DNA of 64,000 nucleotides from Archivesica marissinica (GCA_014843695.1 CM026387.1:77254106-77318105); one strand, 5' to 3'. Positions 10,285 to 22,104 are shown, counted from the first letter of the stretch. Notes: generated by a model from the sequence alone, not told the origin. Translations and numbers: made by a program.

Positions 10285-13171
10285 ATGCAGTTGCAGGATA
10301 TTTTAGGCGAACAAGTGGCAGATACTGAATGTGTGTCTGTTCCAAGAACCAAGGCTAGATCGTTAAAGGATCTACCAGATACTAACCTTCCTGACTGTTA
10401 CATGGCAATTAGAAGTGGCCCAAACATTGCGACGGGAAATGATAGACATGAGGGTGGTTTAGAGGCCTTTAATGTTTCAAAGTGGAAAAACATGTGGGGG
10501 GTTACTGCATGATATTGAGAGAGGATTTCCTGAATGGGGTGTCTTTGAGTCTGTTACTGGTGATATACCACAACGCCTGACAACAATAGGCTACTACCCT
10601 GTGATTTATAACCACATCACAGAGTACAAAACTGTGAAGGAATGTTTGAGGTTTGCTGAAGAGGCAACGCATGAGATGGGACAAGAGTATACAATCACCA
10701 CATTTGACTTAGGGGTATGTACGAAGGCATATCCGTTGATCTGGAAAGAACCTGAACTGTATAAAAAAACATGTGATCCTCATTGGAACCTTTCATTTGA
10801 CATGTGCTCATTTCCACACGATTGGGAAGAGGGTGAACTCATGTGGCCTATCTGATGTGCTACTTGAAGCTGGACTTGTGGGATCATGCACAATGTATGG
10901 CGTACTAAGTGGCAATAACTACAGTCATGTAATGGTGTATCACAAGACTATGTTGGATAGTCTGGAAATACTTCTGATCAAAATGTTACTAGAACACGCA
11001 GGTGAAAGCAATTTGTTTGAGAACTTTCAGAAGCAGCCAACGTGAAACTGAATTAGATGAAATCCTCATCAACAAAGGACAAACTTCATGATGATATCAA
11101 TGATCCAGATATCACTGGTTACATTCGGAAGTACTGCCAGTATTTGGAGGCGGTAGCTAATGGTGAAGTGGGGAAGACAGCCACGTTCTGATGGCATACA
11201 TGTATGTTGTGTGGCTTGCACTGCAACTTCACGAAAGTGTAAAAGGGAACGACGTTCTGCTCTATTCTGAATGCATTCTACGCATCCAGATCTGTTCTTT
11301 GCATATGGTGGTCAGAATTATGCGAGATATATGACGATGTTCTCTTTATTCAGTGCAAACATTGATCAAACACATCCAGGAGCACCAGCATTGCTGTTCC
11401 TGGTTGTCGCACAGATTTGGATAAAAACAATGGAGAAACATTCATGAAACACTCAAAGTCCCATGGCGGGGCTAGTGGTGCCGGCATATCTGGTAGGAAC
11501 AACGGAGCTTATGAGAGATGGGTTCTCACCACACATGAGCGGTCCCAATACTTGCAATGGTAGACATGCACACATATTCATCAGATGAACATAAATATTT
11601 ATCAAAAGCTAAGATCAAGAGGGGTCAGAAGCATGTTACCATTACAATGGAGGCCTTTTCCAACTTCCTAGACCCATTTGACGGAAGCAGACTATATAGC
11701 ATATCCTCATGTGCTGCAGTATCAACTAACATTGAAACTGGTCTCCTTACAGCTGAGAAGCAAGTTGCAAGAGCAAGGTCCAATTTGTTACCAAGCGTTT
11801 AGTGAAATAACAAGACACCAAATTCAACATGGCAGAGGTAATGAAGTACTGCCTCACACCTGTGCCATACTGCATAGGTATCGCTGGCGGTTACCTCACA
11901 GATACACACAAGGCAGTAGGATTTTCAATTTTCACAAAGGGAGCAATGGATGAAATATTTCAAAATGCTGGGGTAGTCATAATACAAGATCGCAATGCCC
12001 TTTTCTACTATTTGAAGGAAATACCTGATACATTTAAACAGATATATGCGCGAACTTGTACAATCAGACAAAGAAGTATGATGATGTTGTAGTCAGTACT
12101 GACAGGTATAGTATAACATATGTGAAGGCTCTTGAACGAGGGCGGGGAGGTATTACAGAGAAACTGTTAGTTAAAGGAGCTAACACTAAGAAACCCCACT
12201 ATTGGAAGGCTTTCTTGTGCAATGAAGAAAACAAGGAACAACTAATTGAGTTAACGCACACATGTTGGTCAGAATTTGTACAAGATGACCGGAGAGTAAT
12301 TTTGATTAGGAATGGAGAGGCATTAGATACTGCCCAGGAAAAAAGATTCCTGAAATGAGATCAAACCAAGAAGAAACAGACAGTAGGGTTGTTCTCTATT
12401 ACATCTATGGTTCAGAACAGGGATACCAGTATGCAAGGGTCAGGAGTCCAGACAGTGACATATTATGGATCTTGCTGTATCATGCTAGGAAAATAGACAT
12501 TACTATCCTCTTCGATACCGGTCATGGCAACAAGAAGCGGCTTATTAACATTACAAGTTTCTCTAAACACTACACAGAGCAAATGTGCGAGGCGATGATG
12601 GTTCTACATGCATTCACCGATTGTGATTCCGTCAGTTCTTTCAGGGGTATTGGAAAGACGAAACCTCTCAAGTTGTTATTGAAATCTCCAGCACACTGTG
12701 AGGCCTTGAAACATTTAGGAGATGAATGGAGTGTTGACGATGATCTGATCGGGTGTGAAAAGTTCACATGTGCGCTGTATGAGAAATCAAAGATGGAGAG
12801 CGTAGATGAAGTGTCACTTAATGCTAAAGTCAAAGTATGACGGGGATATTTCAGTTGACAGTTTAAAGTACAGTACCATTGACCTGGTTAGATTGCCTCC
12901 AAGTAGGGCGTGCTTGAGAGAACATGTTGCTCGATCAAATTATCAAGCAAGAATTTGGAAAATGACAAATGTAGCCATATACGAGATCCCCAAACCCTGG
13001 GAAGGACATGGATGGAAAGACGACGGAGAACCACTCTGGTGTACAGATGAAATTATAATGCCACAAAAACTAATTGATGTGCTGGAGAGAGATGCAACTG
13101 AACTTGATGAATCTGATGATGAAACCGGAGAACAGGAATATGCTGCAGATAGTAATACAGAGGAGGACTGA
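10285..13171 (+). pseudogene. XPG/FEN-like nuclease-fold transposon protein, broken (second lineage)
   Basis: The original reading frame is scattered over 10285-10512, 10472-10855, 10773-11045, about 11557-12092, 12056-12358, 12355-12840 and 12806-13171. Neighbouring blocks overlap by a few bases to some tens of bases, as expected from small indels. Near 12364 it has NQEETDSRVV, then SPDSDILWILLYHA (about 12448), then HAFTDCDSVSSFRGIGK (about 12610-12660). These are the acidic pair, D-x-D and the D-C-D/GIGK hairpin of the XPG/FEN fold. The C-terminus is acidic (DESDDE). The motifs align with the gene at 1-1740, but the surrounding sequence differs strongly (EETD against EEAD, no CXC tail), so it is a separate lineage. 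It is the only gene between the two inverted repeats and was probably the transposase or its partner nuclease. Confidence 0.7.
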
Positions 13172-13294
13172 AACAGTAAAAGTGATAATTTGTGATAATG
13201 GAGTGATGAGATATGCAAGGTAAAGACATTAGCAGGTTGGATTGTGTAAATAAGTGTGAGAGACAGAGATAGAGATTTCCTATGGTATCTGTTC

Positions 13295-13899
13295 CTCAGT
13301 TAGATATATTCAATATGGTATAAAATGTAACATTTATGACACAAAGATATGAAAACATGTGGTAAAATGTGAGTTTTACATAAAAAATTATTTTTCATTT
13401 TGCGGGTCATTCACTTTTACGGCCATTATGTTTTAGAAAATGGTATATAACCATCTATGATTACTTGAAATCACTTGCCTATGACCAATTTCATCATTAT
13501 ATACCACATTTAAGGTAGTATGTCAAGATATACAAGTTTTAACAGAAATGAAAGTAAGTGTGTCTCAAAAAATCATAGAATTTTACATATTTTTCTCTGG
13601 ATAAAGTCCAATTTTCAAGAAAATATTGCAAAGAATGTCAAATTCTTTTTATAATCAAGTCTTTACATGTATCTGACATCACTATGAAAAATAAAACATG
13701 AAATTAACCCAAAATTTCAAAAGAAATATACCCTATGGATATAACAGTGTATTTTTCAGAATTTGGCGGCCAACTTGGTGGCCATCTTGGATTAAAACGT
13801 TGTTCGTGACACTTTATTCTTTGACTACATGTCTTAAAATTTCACCACCTACATAATACATAAGACAATTGTGGTCCCGGTGGATGCTGAGGGGGTGCA
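13295..13899 (-). repeat. Right terminal inverted repeat of the XPG-like transposon
   Basis: Inverted partner of 9181-9820. It contains TTTGGCGGCCAACTTGGTGG and GGCCATCTTGGATTA, which echo the motif in the 3' flank of the first XPG-like element near 2312. Confidence 0.85.
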
Positions 13900-13964
13900 T
13901 GGTGGGCCCTCCTGGCCCCCCATGTAATAAAAATATGTACCAGTAAGCCAAACATCGACTAACA

Positions 13965-14150
13965 TGTGCGAAAGGCTCGGAGTTCGAGCCCGGCTGGAAC
14001 CGTTACGATTGTGCCCTTAGGCAAGGCATTTAAATTCCACATGCCTCTTCTCTCTCCCTCGTGGCGATCGATTCCATCAGGAATGAGGTATCGAGAGTGA
14101 TTAATATAAGTTATAAGAACTAAAATAAATTTGCATAAACTAAACATCGA
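13965..14150 (+). mobile_element. tRNA-derived SINE family C, 5' truncated
   Basis: Box B-like GTTCGAGCCC (about 13981) is followed by the family C body: GTTACGATTGTGCCCTTAGG, TCTCTCCCTCGTGGCGAT, GATTCCATCAGGAATGAGG, then an AAAATAAATTTG tail. The head upstream of box B is mostly replaced. Confidence 0.7.
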
Positions 14151-14328
14151 CTACGTGAATACAGCAGGACGAAAATTTAAGTACTCGCATACTAGTCACT
14201 TTATCAACTAATTATCACAAAACAAAAACATATAGCAAATGGGGTCGTCCTCGAACCAGGAACACAATACATAGGATATGCTTGGTTTGGTAAGCTTATG
14301 AAATATCAGTCCGAAAGATACGTCGGAT

Positions 14329-14505
14329 TAGTTTATACACATTTATTTTAGCTCGATTACGAAACAAGTTCCTACAACATTAGTTAAATTGCTTTCGAGA
14401 CATCATTCCTGATGTAATATATTGCCACAAGGGAGAGCGAAAAAACAATATGGACTTTGGACAAACATTCCGGGTCTTTCACACCTGAAGCGAACCTTCT
14501 AAATA
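14329..14505 (-). mobile_element. tRNA-derived SINE family C, degenerate copy
   Basis: On the minus strand it matches the tail and body of family C (GAAACAAGTT, TCGAGACATCATTCCTGATG in plus-strand reading) but is interrupted near 14435-14475. It faces the copy 180 bp upstream, so the two form an inverted pair. Confidence 0.55.
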
Positions 14506-14999
14506 TACAGACTATCCATTATCAGGATGCATGAAACAATAACTCGAGCATAGCACCATATCTACACTCATGCTTACAACAAATATGTTATCATTAACCT
14601 GTCAGAGCAATTCTGAGAAGTATTGAAGCTAAATAGCAAGCATGGTCGATTCTAAGCATAGAGATTCCTACATGAGTCTATTATGTTAACAGAAATTCAA
14701 GGAAATATGACTGACTCCTCCACAGTACCGTAGCCAGGGGCAAATTTCAACCGAGGCAATCTAGGGGGGGGGTCCATGGGCATGTTCCCCCTTAAAATTG
14801 TTGGGATATAGAAGCTATTGCCTGCGTTTTCTGATTTGGGAACGCAGACGAAACACAGTGATGGACATTTCAACACTTCTTTTAATATTATTCAATTTAT
14901 TGACAAAATGGATTTACGAATTTCCTATTTATATAGAATCTTTAGCGGATTTGTGTCTTCGTTGTTAAATCGGAGAACGGATAATTTGGAAACTCTCGA
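14506..14999. other. Spacer without recognised gene
   Basis: Unique sequence with a short G-run near 14763-14772. No feature could be supported. Confidence 0.45.
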
Positions 15000-15172
15000 A
15001 TGTGTGTGTTTTACGTTTATTTATCGTCGCTACCGGTTGCCCATATGAGCGACGCCTCCTGAAGAGATTAGTCATTTTAGATTTTGGAGGATAGTGCATT
15101 CCATTCCAAAGTATCCCCTGGTTCTCTTACGTGAACGGTGTAAAGCACCGAAACGAGACCTCGGTTTATATA
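15000..15172 (-). mobile_element. SINE family A, tail half only
   Basis: Contains the conserved tail (TATCGTCGCTACCGGTTGCC in plus-strand reading) and about 120 bp of body, with a 20-30 bp internal deletion near 15100. The tRNA-like head is missing. Confidence 0.7.
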
Positions 15173-15217
15173 CATGGTCATTGGGATGGTATGAACATGG
15201 CTCTGTATCTTGGTATT

Positions 15218-15468
15218 ATTTGTTTGTTTATTTAACGTCGCTACCGGTTGCCCATTTGAGCGACGGGCAGTTTACTTAACAACACCTTTCCTGGGCAGGC
15301 TCCAGCGGTTAACCAGTACTTGAGTGCATCAACCTCCGTAAGAAACTGCCAACTTTTTCATATAAATGAAACACGGTCTAAGCGGGGCTCGATCCCGTGA
15401 CCATCAGTGGTGATAGGTTACAGTGGTATGCAGGTCAGCGACCGTTACCACTCTACCACGGAGGATAT
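15218..15468 (-). mobile_element. tRNA-derived SINE family B
   Basis: It shares with family A the tail AACGTCGCTACCGGTTGCCC but has a different body (GGGCAGTTTACTTAACAACA) and a different tRNA-like head. On the minus strand the head reads TCCGTGGTAGAGTGGTAACGG (box A), then GGGATCGAGCCCC (box B) about 70 bp later. The shared tail suggests that both families were mobilised by the same LINE machinery. Confidence 0.6.
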
Positions 15469-15474
15469 ATCTTT

Positions 15475-16301
15475 GTACTCTCGTACACCGAGTGGTAGCT
15501 TTTTTCCAAAATACGTTGAGCATTGCGTGTACATGTATATCTATATCTATATGGTAAATATGGCGTATGTGAGTATTTTAGAATTGCATTTAGAAAGAAG
15601 TATAATTATGTTTAAGCAACGTGTGTATATAAATAATAGGCAGAGAATATTGAACAAATAACACAACAATGATATAATCGAAAACATTCTAATTTTGAGT
15701 AACGATTATTGCCAATATCAGAAACAGAATTGAACGTAACTTCCAAATACTGTTAACACCTATGTGATATAAAGGCTATTGCTATAGAACTATGAGCGTA
15801 TTATTGATGTAATTCAAACAATGATATACATTATAAAAATAACGGAAGTGGCCTTTTAACGTCCATTCGTCAACGGAAACACCACTGGTTATTTACTAAA
15901 TGTATACTCTTGTGTACACCACGAGGATCCACTTGAATATCAATTCTTCATTTTGTATTTGCAGCTTAGGCCTTTACAATTAATTCCTTGTTTCACATAT
16001 CACTGCAATTTCAAACAACATATATCACTAAATAAAATAAAATTTGTAAATTAGGTGTTATGCAAAATCACTCCACAAATACAGATCTAAGCTACCAATA
16101 ACAGATCACCAAGTGTGCCACAGACACAACTCAAACTAATTACGTTGGACCGGGTGATATTCATTGCATCACACTACTTATTTACAACATTAAAACACTA
16201 GTATTTGTATCACTAACAGCACTTGCCCTTACAAATGTCTGACTATCATTCTCACTTTGTTTATTTCTGCAGCACATAAAATATGATATTTCTGCGTGAC
16301 A
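15475..16301. other. Spacer without recognised gene
   Basis: AT-rich unique sequence. No domain-bearing frame, repeat array or RNA gene was recognised. Confidence 0.45.
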
Positions 16302-16305
16302 TTAA

Positions 16306-16792
16306 AGCGACATTACGGGGAAATGAAAAACACAAATGTCTACAGAATGTATGTTCCTATTATATGGTATAATTTTCCCCATCATATATTTGCCTCAAAT
16401 ACTGAGTATTTCAACTAATAAACAAACGTGGTATACGCGGTTTGTCGATATAACAAAATAATGTAAACATCCATTCGGAATACAACTAGTATAGCCTTAA
16501 TAATACGATTTATGGTACAGATTAACCGTTATATCTCACATTTGTGCCTATTTATTTGTAGACTATTCTTAGTTAAATTATCTCTAAATGACATTATCTC
16601 GCGCTTAGTATTGATTCCGATGACAAACAAAAGTCAATTCAGGAGCATGGCTAACCGTAATATGAAATCCTACTTTCAATCCACAAAAACACTGTTTATT
16701 GATTCAATATTAGTGTTCGAATGTATTTGTAGTAGCAATGCATTTATACGTGAAAAAATGCATTTTATTTACTTTTTGCGATGTATGTCGAT
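16306..16792. mobile_element. TTAA-flanked MITE, copy A
   Basis: Flanked on both sides by TTAA (16302-16305 and 16793-16796). The ends are AGCGACATTACG and, inverted, ATCGACATACATCG. The inside is collinear with the element at 24597-25070 over nearly its whole length (for example AACTAATAAACAAACGT and TCTATTTATTTGTAGACTA blocks). It has no transposase. TTAA duplication fits piggyBac-like or Kolobok-like elements; the ends do not decide which. Confidence 0.7.
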
Positions 16793-16796
16793 TTAA

Positions 16797-17367
16797 ACAT
16801 GATAGATTTATAGAACCGATTGCGATTCTTTTCAATATTCTAGAAACTTCCAACATTATGTTACGTTAAACATATAATTAATTATGAACATCCGTTCTAA
16901 CCATGTTTGACCTACGAAGCCATCATATATTTGATTTAGTAGTGTATTTGTCGCCTTCCAATATAGCTCATCCTGACGACATTAAGCGTGGTTATGGTTT
17001 CCGTTGCTTATTATTTAAAAGTGCATTTAATGACCCTATTCCTATAGTTGAATCGAATACTTTCCGAAATATATATGATTAAAATGTATGATGCTCGGAA
17101 TACACACATTGCTGGAAAGCTGGATATCGCCAATATACTGTTATCGTTTTAAGCACTTTATGTCCTGCCGCAAGTGTTATATGTTGGGTATACTTCTAGC
17201 TTCATTACCTCAAAGCGTCAGCATGCTGTACAGCATTGAGTGAGCATTTACTTGGATATAGCATACAATGTACACATGCATATTTCTAACCTGAATGGAG
17301 TTTATTGTGCATTCACGAAACTGAAACATTTAGATTGGTCTCATAATACTGGTTCTTGAAGCGGTAG
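16797..17367. other. 5' flank of the GPCR gene
   Basis: AT-rich unique sequence. No clear TATA box, initiator or upstream exon could be assigned, so the promoter and any 5' exons of the receptor are unresolved. Confidence 0.4.
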
Positions 17368-19668
17368 ATGTGTTTAAAATCAAATGCATTGAAGCAATCA
17401 TTTCAGCTGTCTTTATTGACCGCTATGGGTTGCCGGAGTGAGAATAAATATTCTGAGTTTTCAAAAGTGTTCATGACTTGTCTGATATTTTCAACAATAC
17501 AGACACAAACAACAAGTGGTGGAGCTTCGCACACCGTGGATAACCAGGGTGGCATTCTGGCAACGGCATCTAGGTCAGCAACGACATCTGCACATGCTAC
17601 TGCAACGCCCAATTTCTACGAATATGGAATTCATGCTGATCCGATGGGGTTTTTCAAACTTGGTTCCGACTATTGCATGGACAAAGCTTCTTGTTCTGAA
17701 TGGAACTATCAAACATTTCCGGGAAAAAGTTGTCATTGTGACAAATTATGTGGAGTACTAGGGGATTGTTGTGGGAATTATGTTTATGAAACAATGTCGG
17801 TTTTAAAAAAGGAGCAATTTACATGTGTACCTTTGTCTGAAATAACAAAGAATGACGATTATGGTGTTAACATGGTTACGGAATGTTCTTCTATTTGGAA
17901 ACATAACATTACTAAGCAGCTATGCGAAGTCGAGTCTACGTCAGACGATCTATTTCTGAAACTTCCGGTTTCCGACAGAACAGAACTAAATTGTCTGTAT
18001 AAAAATATGTATTGCGCTCAATGTAACTTTGTATTTGACTTTGAGTACTGGAAACCAGAAATAAAATGTCCAAACGAAACGGATGTCAGAAGTCTACTGA
18101 AAATAACAGAATGTGACTGGTTTTACATTCGGCCACGACCGGAAGTAACACATCGGACATGTCAGTTACAGCCGCCAATCATTTCAACATGCGCTGAAAC
18201 TAACAGAGAAGAATTAACATCATATCATAAACAATGTACATATGGTAAATATTCAGTTACGTATGATATGGAAGGTATAGCGTACAGCAACGAATATTGT
18301 GCACTGTGTAATGATGCAAACACCAGTAGTTTATTTTGTGAACTGTTAGAAGAATCAATTACCACTGATGGGAAACAAAGAGAACCGAAGAAAGTGTACA
18401 GTTTCAGAATTCTTGTTGACTTTAATGAAGGCACAATGTCACAAAATGACAACATCTCAGTAATTCAAATGTGCAAAAACAACGAAAGATATGACAGTTT
18501 CTCTCAGAAATGTCGGGAAATATTCTGTGCCCCACCAAGTATAGCTGTACAAGGCACGTGTATAGTGGACATCACCGACGCGGCTAAAAATAGTAATACA
18601 ACGCATATAGGAAACTGCACGATGACCAAATTAGACCCATCAGAGTATGAACTCACAAACAAATCTCAGGTCTTTGTATTCTTACATCAAAAAGTTTATA
18701 CCAATACAGAGTTCCAGATGATTGGCGCTGATGTATTTGTGTGCTTAACCAAAAGGCAAGCATGTTTGCCTGATTGCAAAACTACAAAAGTTATGTTTCA
18801 ATCTGACGTCGTCGAGAATTATTTGTCTCTGATTGGACTTATAATATCAATAGTTGCTCTAGCAGTAACATTGTCTGTGTATGTAGCATTTCCACAACTT
18901 TTAAATCGTCCGGGAAAAATTCTAATTTGCTTGGTTATTTCACTTATGTTGGCACAACTTCTATTTCTTGTCTCAGCAGAAGTTGAGCACATACCACAAC
19001 TTTGCATGACCGTAGGTATCCTTGTACACTATTTTTATCTTTCTGCATTTTCTTGGATGAACATTGTTGCCTTTGACCTCTGGATGACCTTTTCGAACAC
19101 ATTTATGATTGCTGGATCTACACGGAATAGGAAAAGGTTTCTAAGGTACAACATATACGCTTGGTCTGTCCCTTTGATCATAGTAAGCACAGGGATTATT
19201 CTAGACCACACCTCAGTTCCTGTAGAAATCAAGAACCTCAAGCCCGGGTATGGGAAGGGTGTATGCTGGATCTCTTCACATATGGCGATACTTCTTTTCT
19301 TCGCAGGTCCTTTGGCATTATGCAAACTCTTTGATTTTGTTTCTTTCGTGTTTACTGCATTTCACATCGCTCGCGCTAAGAAACAGGGATCCATGGCGAC
19401 AAAGAAGAATGCCTGTTCATTTCTAATCAACCTCAAACTGTCCTTAATTATGGGTCTCACTTGGGTATTTGCATTCCTTGCAAATGCTACAAACGAAACA
19501 AGCATATGGTATCTGTTTATTATATTCAATTCTCTACAAGGATTATTTATAGCAATATGTTTCCTTTGTACCAAGACAGTTGGTCGTCTCATACGTGATA
19601 GATATGACAATTTCTCTTCCAAATCAACACCGGGTACTCAGCTTTCGTCACTATCATATAACACATAG
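17368..19668 (+). CDS. Methuselah-like class B GPCR with somatomedin B-like domain
   Basis: A 766-aa intronless reading frame for a plasma-membrane receptor. A hydrophobic stretch at residues 34-45 could be a signal peptide if translation starts at Met20 or Met36 rather than Met1. A Ser/Thr/Ala-rich linker follows (50-80). Residues 103-138 hold a Cys pattern ending SCHCDKLCGVLGDCCGNY, which matches a somatomedin B-like fold. A large Cys-rich ectodomain with several N-glycosylation sequons runs to about 480; no GPS autoproteolysis motif is evident. Seven membrane helices follow at roughly 484-507, 515-538, 544-574, 593-615, 634-666, 688-708 and 711-734. Helix 6 has the class B-type MGLTWVFAF. 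The tail is short and Ser/Thr-rich. The closest family by pattern is the secretin-like Methuselah group, which is expanded in molluscs; the ligand is unknown. No frameshifts are seen, so it is probably functional. Additional 5' exons cannot be excluded. Confidence 0.88.
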   Translation: MCLKSNALKQSFQLSLLTAMGCRSENKYSEFSKVFMTCLIFSTIQTQTTSGGASHTVDNQGGILATASRSATTSAHATATPNFYEYGIHADPMGFFKLGSDYCMDKASCSEWNYQTFPGKSCHCDKLCGVLGDCCGNYVYETMSVLKKEQFTCVPLSEITKNDDYGVNMVTECSSIWKHNITKQLCEVESTSDDLFLKLPVSDRTELNCLYKNMYCAQCNFVFDFEYWKPEIKCPNETDVRSLLKITECDWFYIRPRPEVTHRTCQLQPPIISTCAETNREELTSYHKQCTYGKYSVTYDMEGIAYSNEYCALCNDANTSSLFCELLEESITTDGKQREPKKVYSFRILVDFNEGTMSQNDNISVIQMCKNNERYDSFSQKCREIFCAPPSIAVQGTCIVDITDAAKNSNTTHIGNCTMTKLDPSEYELTNKSQVFVFLHQKVYTNTEFQMIGADVFVCLTKRQACLPDCKTTKVMFQSDVVENYLSLIGLIISIVALAVTLSVYVAFPQLLNRPGKILICLVISLMLAQLLFLVSAEVEHIPQLCMTVGILVHYFYLSAFSWMNIVAFDLWMTFSNTFMIAGSTRNRKRFLRYNIYAWSVPLIIVSTGIILDHTSVPVEIKNLKPGYGKGVCWISSHMAILLFFAGPLALCKLFDFVSFVFTAFHIARAKKQGSMATKKNACSFLINLKLSLIMGLTWVFAFLANATNETSIWYLFIIFNSLQGLFIAICFLCTKTVGRLIRDRYDNFSSKSTPGTQLSSLSYNT

Positions 19669-19826
19669 GCAAGCAACACAAACAGCAGTGACACATATAC
19701 AGAACATGATCATATATAGCAACTTCGATGAATGTTCTTCTATTCTCCAACTCGTCTCTCTAAATCAAAACACTTGTAGCAAATATATGATTGGTGTCTC
19801 GTATTTGGTAATGTATTGATATGGTT

Positions 19827-20030
19827 TGTGTGTTTTACTTTTATGTATCGTCGCTACCGGTTGCTCATATGAGGGAGGCATCCTGCAGAGATTGGTCATT
19901 ATAGATTTTTGGAGGACATTGCAATGATACAGACAGAGACTCATTCAAGGAGTCAAGGTGTACAGCACCGACACGAGACCTCGGTTTAACATCCCATCTG
20001 AAATACTGTTAAATTTATTAGGGTCAGATG
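19827..20030 (-). mobile_element. SINE family A, head truncated
   Basis: Tail and body are present (TATCGTCGCTACCGGTTGCT, GACACGAGACCTCGGTTTAA in plus-strand reading). It ends at TTATTAGGGTCAGA, just before the tRNA-like head, where LINE sequence begins. Confidence 0.7.
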
Positions 20031-20031
20031 C

Positions 20032-20465
20032 CAGATATTTTCTCTGACAACGTAATCAAATGCCTTACTGAAATCTATAAAACAACAATAAAGAATTTTC
20101 TTATTGTTTAAGAAATGGTTAATCAAACTATGTAGAGCGAACATGTTATCTGTTATCATGTTTGCTCTAAAACTAGCCTGATACTCAATATATGTATCTA
20201 CATTCGTTATGTCAAAGTCGGTTATGTCGAATACTCCAGTTATTTCGAAGTCGAATCAAAGTCCTATTTCAGATACTATCATTTTACATTACTGGATTTG
20301 TTTATAGTCAAACTTCGGTTATGTCGAAGTATTTTGTTCGGTCCGACGGAATTCGACATAACGGATGAGTAGTTATCATCTGCCCAATGTGAAAGTCTCT
20401 TGTTTATTATTCTGGTGAAAAGTTTCCCAACAACAATTAGTAAATTAAACGTTATGCTATCAAGC
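20032..20465 (-). pseudogene. LINE reverse transcriptase fragment, 3' piece of a split copy
   Basis: The minus-strand translation gives VGKLFTRIINKRLSHWADDN (about 20455-20375), then EYQASFRANMITDNMFALHS and CCFIDFSKAFDYV (about 20190-20040). These are consecutive fingers/palm blocks of a non-LTR reverse transcriptase. A 173-bp MITE interrupts the reading frame. The preceding block of the same protein is found at 22105-22215, about 1.6 kb away. Confidence 0.7.
20197..20369. mobile_element. Tc1/mariner-like MITE inside the LINE fragment
   Basis: Bounded by TA on both sides (20195-20196, 20370-20371), with imperfect inverted ends TCTACATTCGTTATGTC and CTCATCCGTTATGTC. The inner sequence is rich in GTTATGTCGAA-type motifs, seen in pogo/Tigger-type elements. 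It sits between two blocks of one reverse transcriptase, which supports it being an insertion. Confidence 0.5.
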
Positions 20466-20479
20466 TCAAATTGATAGCC

Positions 20480-22080
20480 TGTTCATTCCTATTAGATGTA
20501 CATTTTGTATATACAATAAGGGAGTCAATTTATTTATAGAGACTTCAATTTCATAACTAATAATTAACCGTTTTCAACCTTACTAAATTTCGAAGAGTTT
20601 ATACATTTATAATTTAGAAATTGTGTTCGTTACAATTAAGCACATCAAATACTTCATATCTTTACACAGATAATTACTGCCATTCACACTAGATAGTTAT
20701 TACTAGCTAATCCAGAATCTGAAACAGTTTAAATAAATAAGAATGAAACTTTTCGTAAAATTTAAATTGTGAATTGTTGAATCTTTTAATTATAGGTAAG
20801 AGTCTCTAATATTCTTTTATTCTCTTTAATAAGCATTGCGTCGCACTATATTGTTGTTTCTTACGTCTAGTATAATTCATATGGGCTCACTTACGAGTGT
20901 GTGTTGAATAGCACGTGCGATGGTTTCTAAGGCATTTATGAGATGTTGGCAAAATGGAAGAAAACAGCTTTCTTTAATGATTTCCACAATCCATGCCATA
21001 AACCATTCAACATGAGTTATCGCGTCTAGAATAGCATTGACTTCCCGTCAGCGACTTTATCAAGGTACTATTAAGCTACTGTTTCAATAGATCTAATAAA
21101 CAGTTGTCTAAATACGACATGCATCGTATATCCGCAATTAGCGTAACACAGTGAAACAAAAACGGACACTCATGAAAATGGTGACTTGAAGACAACGTGA
21201 TCGTATCATTGTTAATCCATTGTATTTATCTGTATTCTAAGCATGCACAATTGCTGGATATATAGATGTTAAATATACGTATATATTTTATTCTTTATTT
21301 CAGTCTCATCAATGTACAGCATATAACAAACATAGAATATAGTTTACATATTAAAAAGTACATTGCCACTCAATTCAGAGTTACAAGACACTATGCATAT
21401 ATACATCATTCATACGTACGTTTACTATGCTCAGCCGTATTATTACAAATATAAGCGCTGCAGTATCGTTTTACAAATTCATGAATTGAATTATATGATT
21501 ACATATTTGTACACGTGTTATCTTGAATATACGAGATAACCTATTGAACTATTTCATTACATATTATTTTACGTAGTCGTTATATAGGCCTACATAGAAA
21601 TGCATTGTCTACAAAGGCTATTTGTTGCTAACTGTTCCGTCACATTTAATGCATCAACGTGACCAACATTATATGTACTATGAGAATGTTTTATCTTTGT
21701 ACGAATGATTAACAATGGAATAATTCAATATCATGTTAAAGAAATTGTACGACTCGATAATTCCCGCATGCGATAGTTTGATATGGAATTAATGCGGTCT
21801 ATCGTACGTTCTTTGTAAGCAGGTTTTATCTACCAGTGATGCGTTCCGTAATATATATAATTTTATATATACGGGTGCGATACATATGTATGATCTATCC
21901 GAATTGTTATGACTCATCATATACGTGTTTATTGTGTGTTTAGGCTGTCGTTATGCATTACGCTAATCCATAATCTGAAACAGGTTAAATAAATAATAAT
22001 TAAACTTTTCGTAAAATTTAAATTGTGAATTGGATCTTTTAGTTATAGCCCGACCCGCCCCCGTACCTCACGCCAAGCTA
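20480..22080. other. Probable insertion of unknown type splitting a LINE
   Basis: About 1.6 kb of AT-rich non-coding DNA lies between two parts of one minus-strand LINE. It contains a direct repeat of about 95 bp (20705-20805 and 21960-22045, sharing CTTTTCGTAAAATTTAAATT), one copy near each end. No coding frame was recognised. The near-terminal direct repeats might be short LTR-like ends or an unrelated duplication. Confidence 0.4.
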
Positions 22081-22104
22081 GTTCCCCATCTACATATACT
22101 ACAC

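Larger units (their letters stand above)
9181..13899 (+). mobile_element. 4.7 kb DNA transposon with long terminal inverted repeats and XPG-like gene
   Basis: The outer ends are inverted copies: TGCACCCCCTCAGCATCCAC at 9181, and its reverse complement ending at 13899. The inverted match continues inward for about 600-640 bp on each side (9181-9820 and 13295-13899), with point changes and small indels. Between the arms lies one broken gene (10285-13171) with XPG/FEN-like motifs. Long repeats plus an XPG-like protein fit an Academ (AcademX) element as described in the literature; that name is inference. No convincing short target duplication was found at the assumed tips. The element has no intact gene and cannot move by itself. 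Confidence 0.75.

Noticed and set aside
9177..13903. Target-site duplication of the 4.7 kb XPG-like element
   Set aside because: The bases next to the outermost matching positions (ATCC and TGGT) do not form a duplication, and shifting the tips by a few bases does not help.
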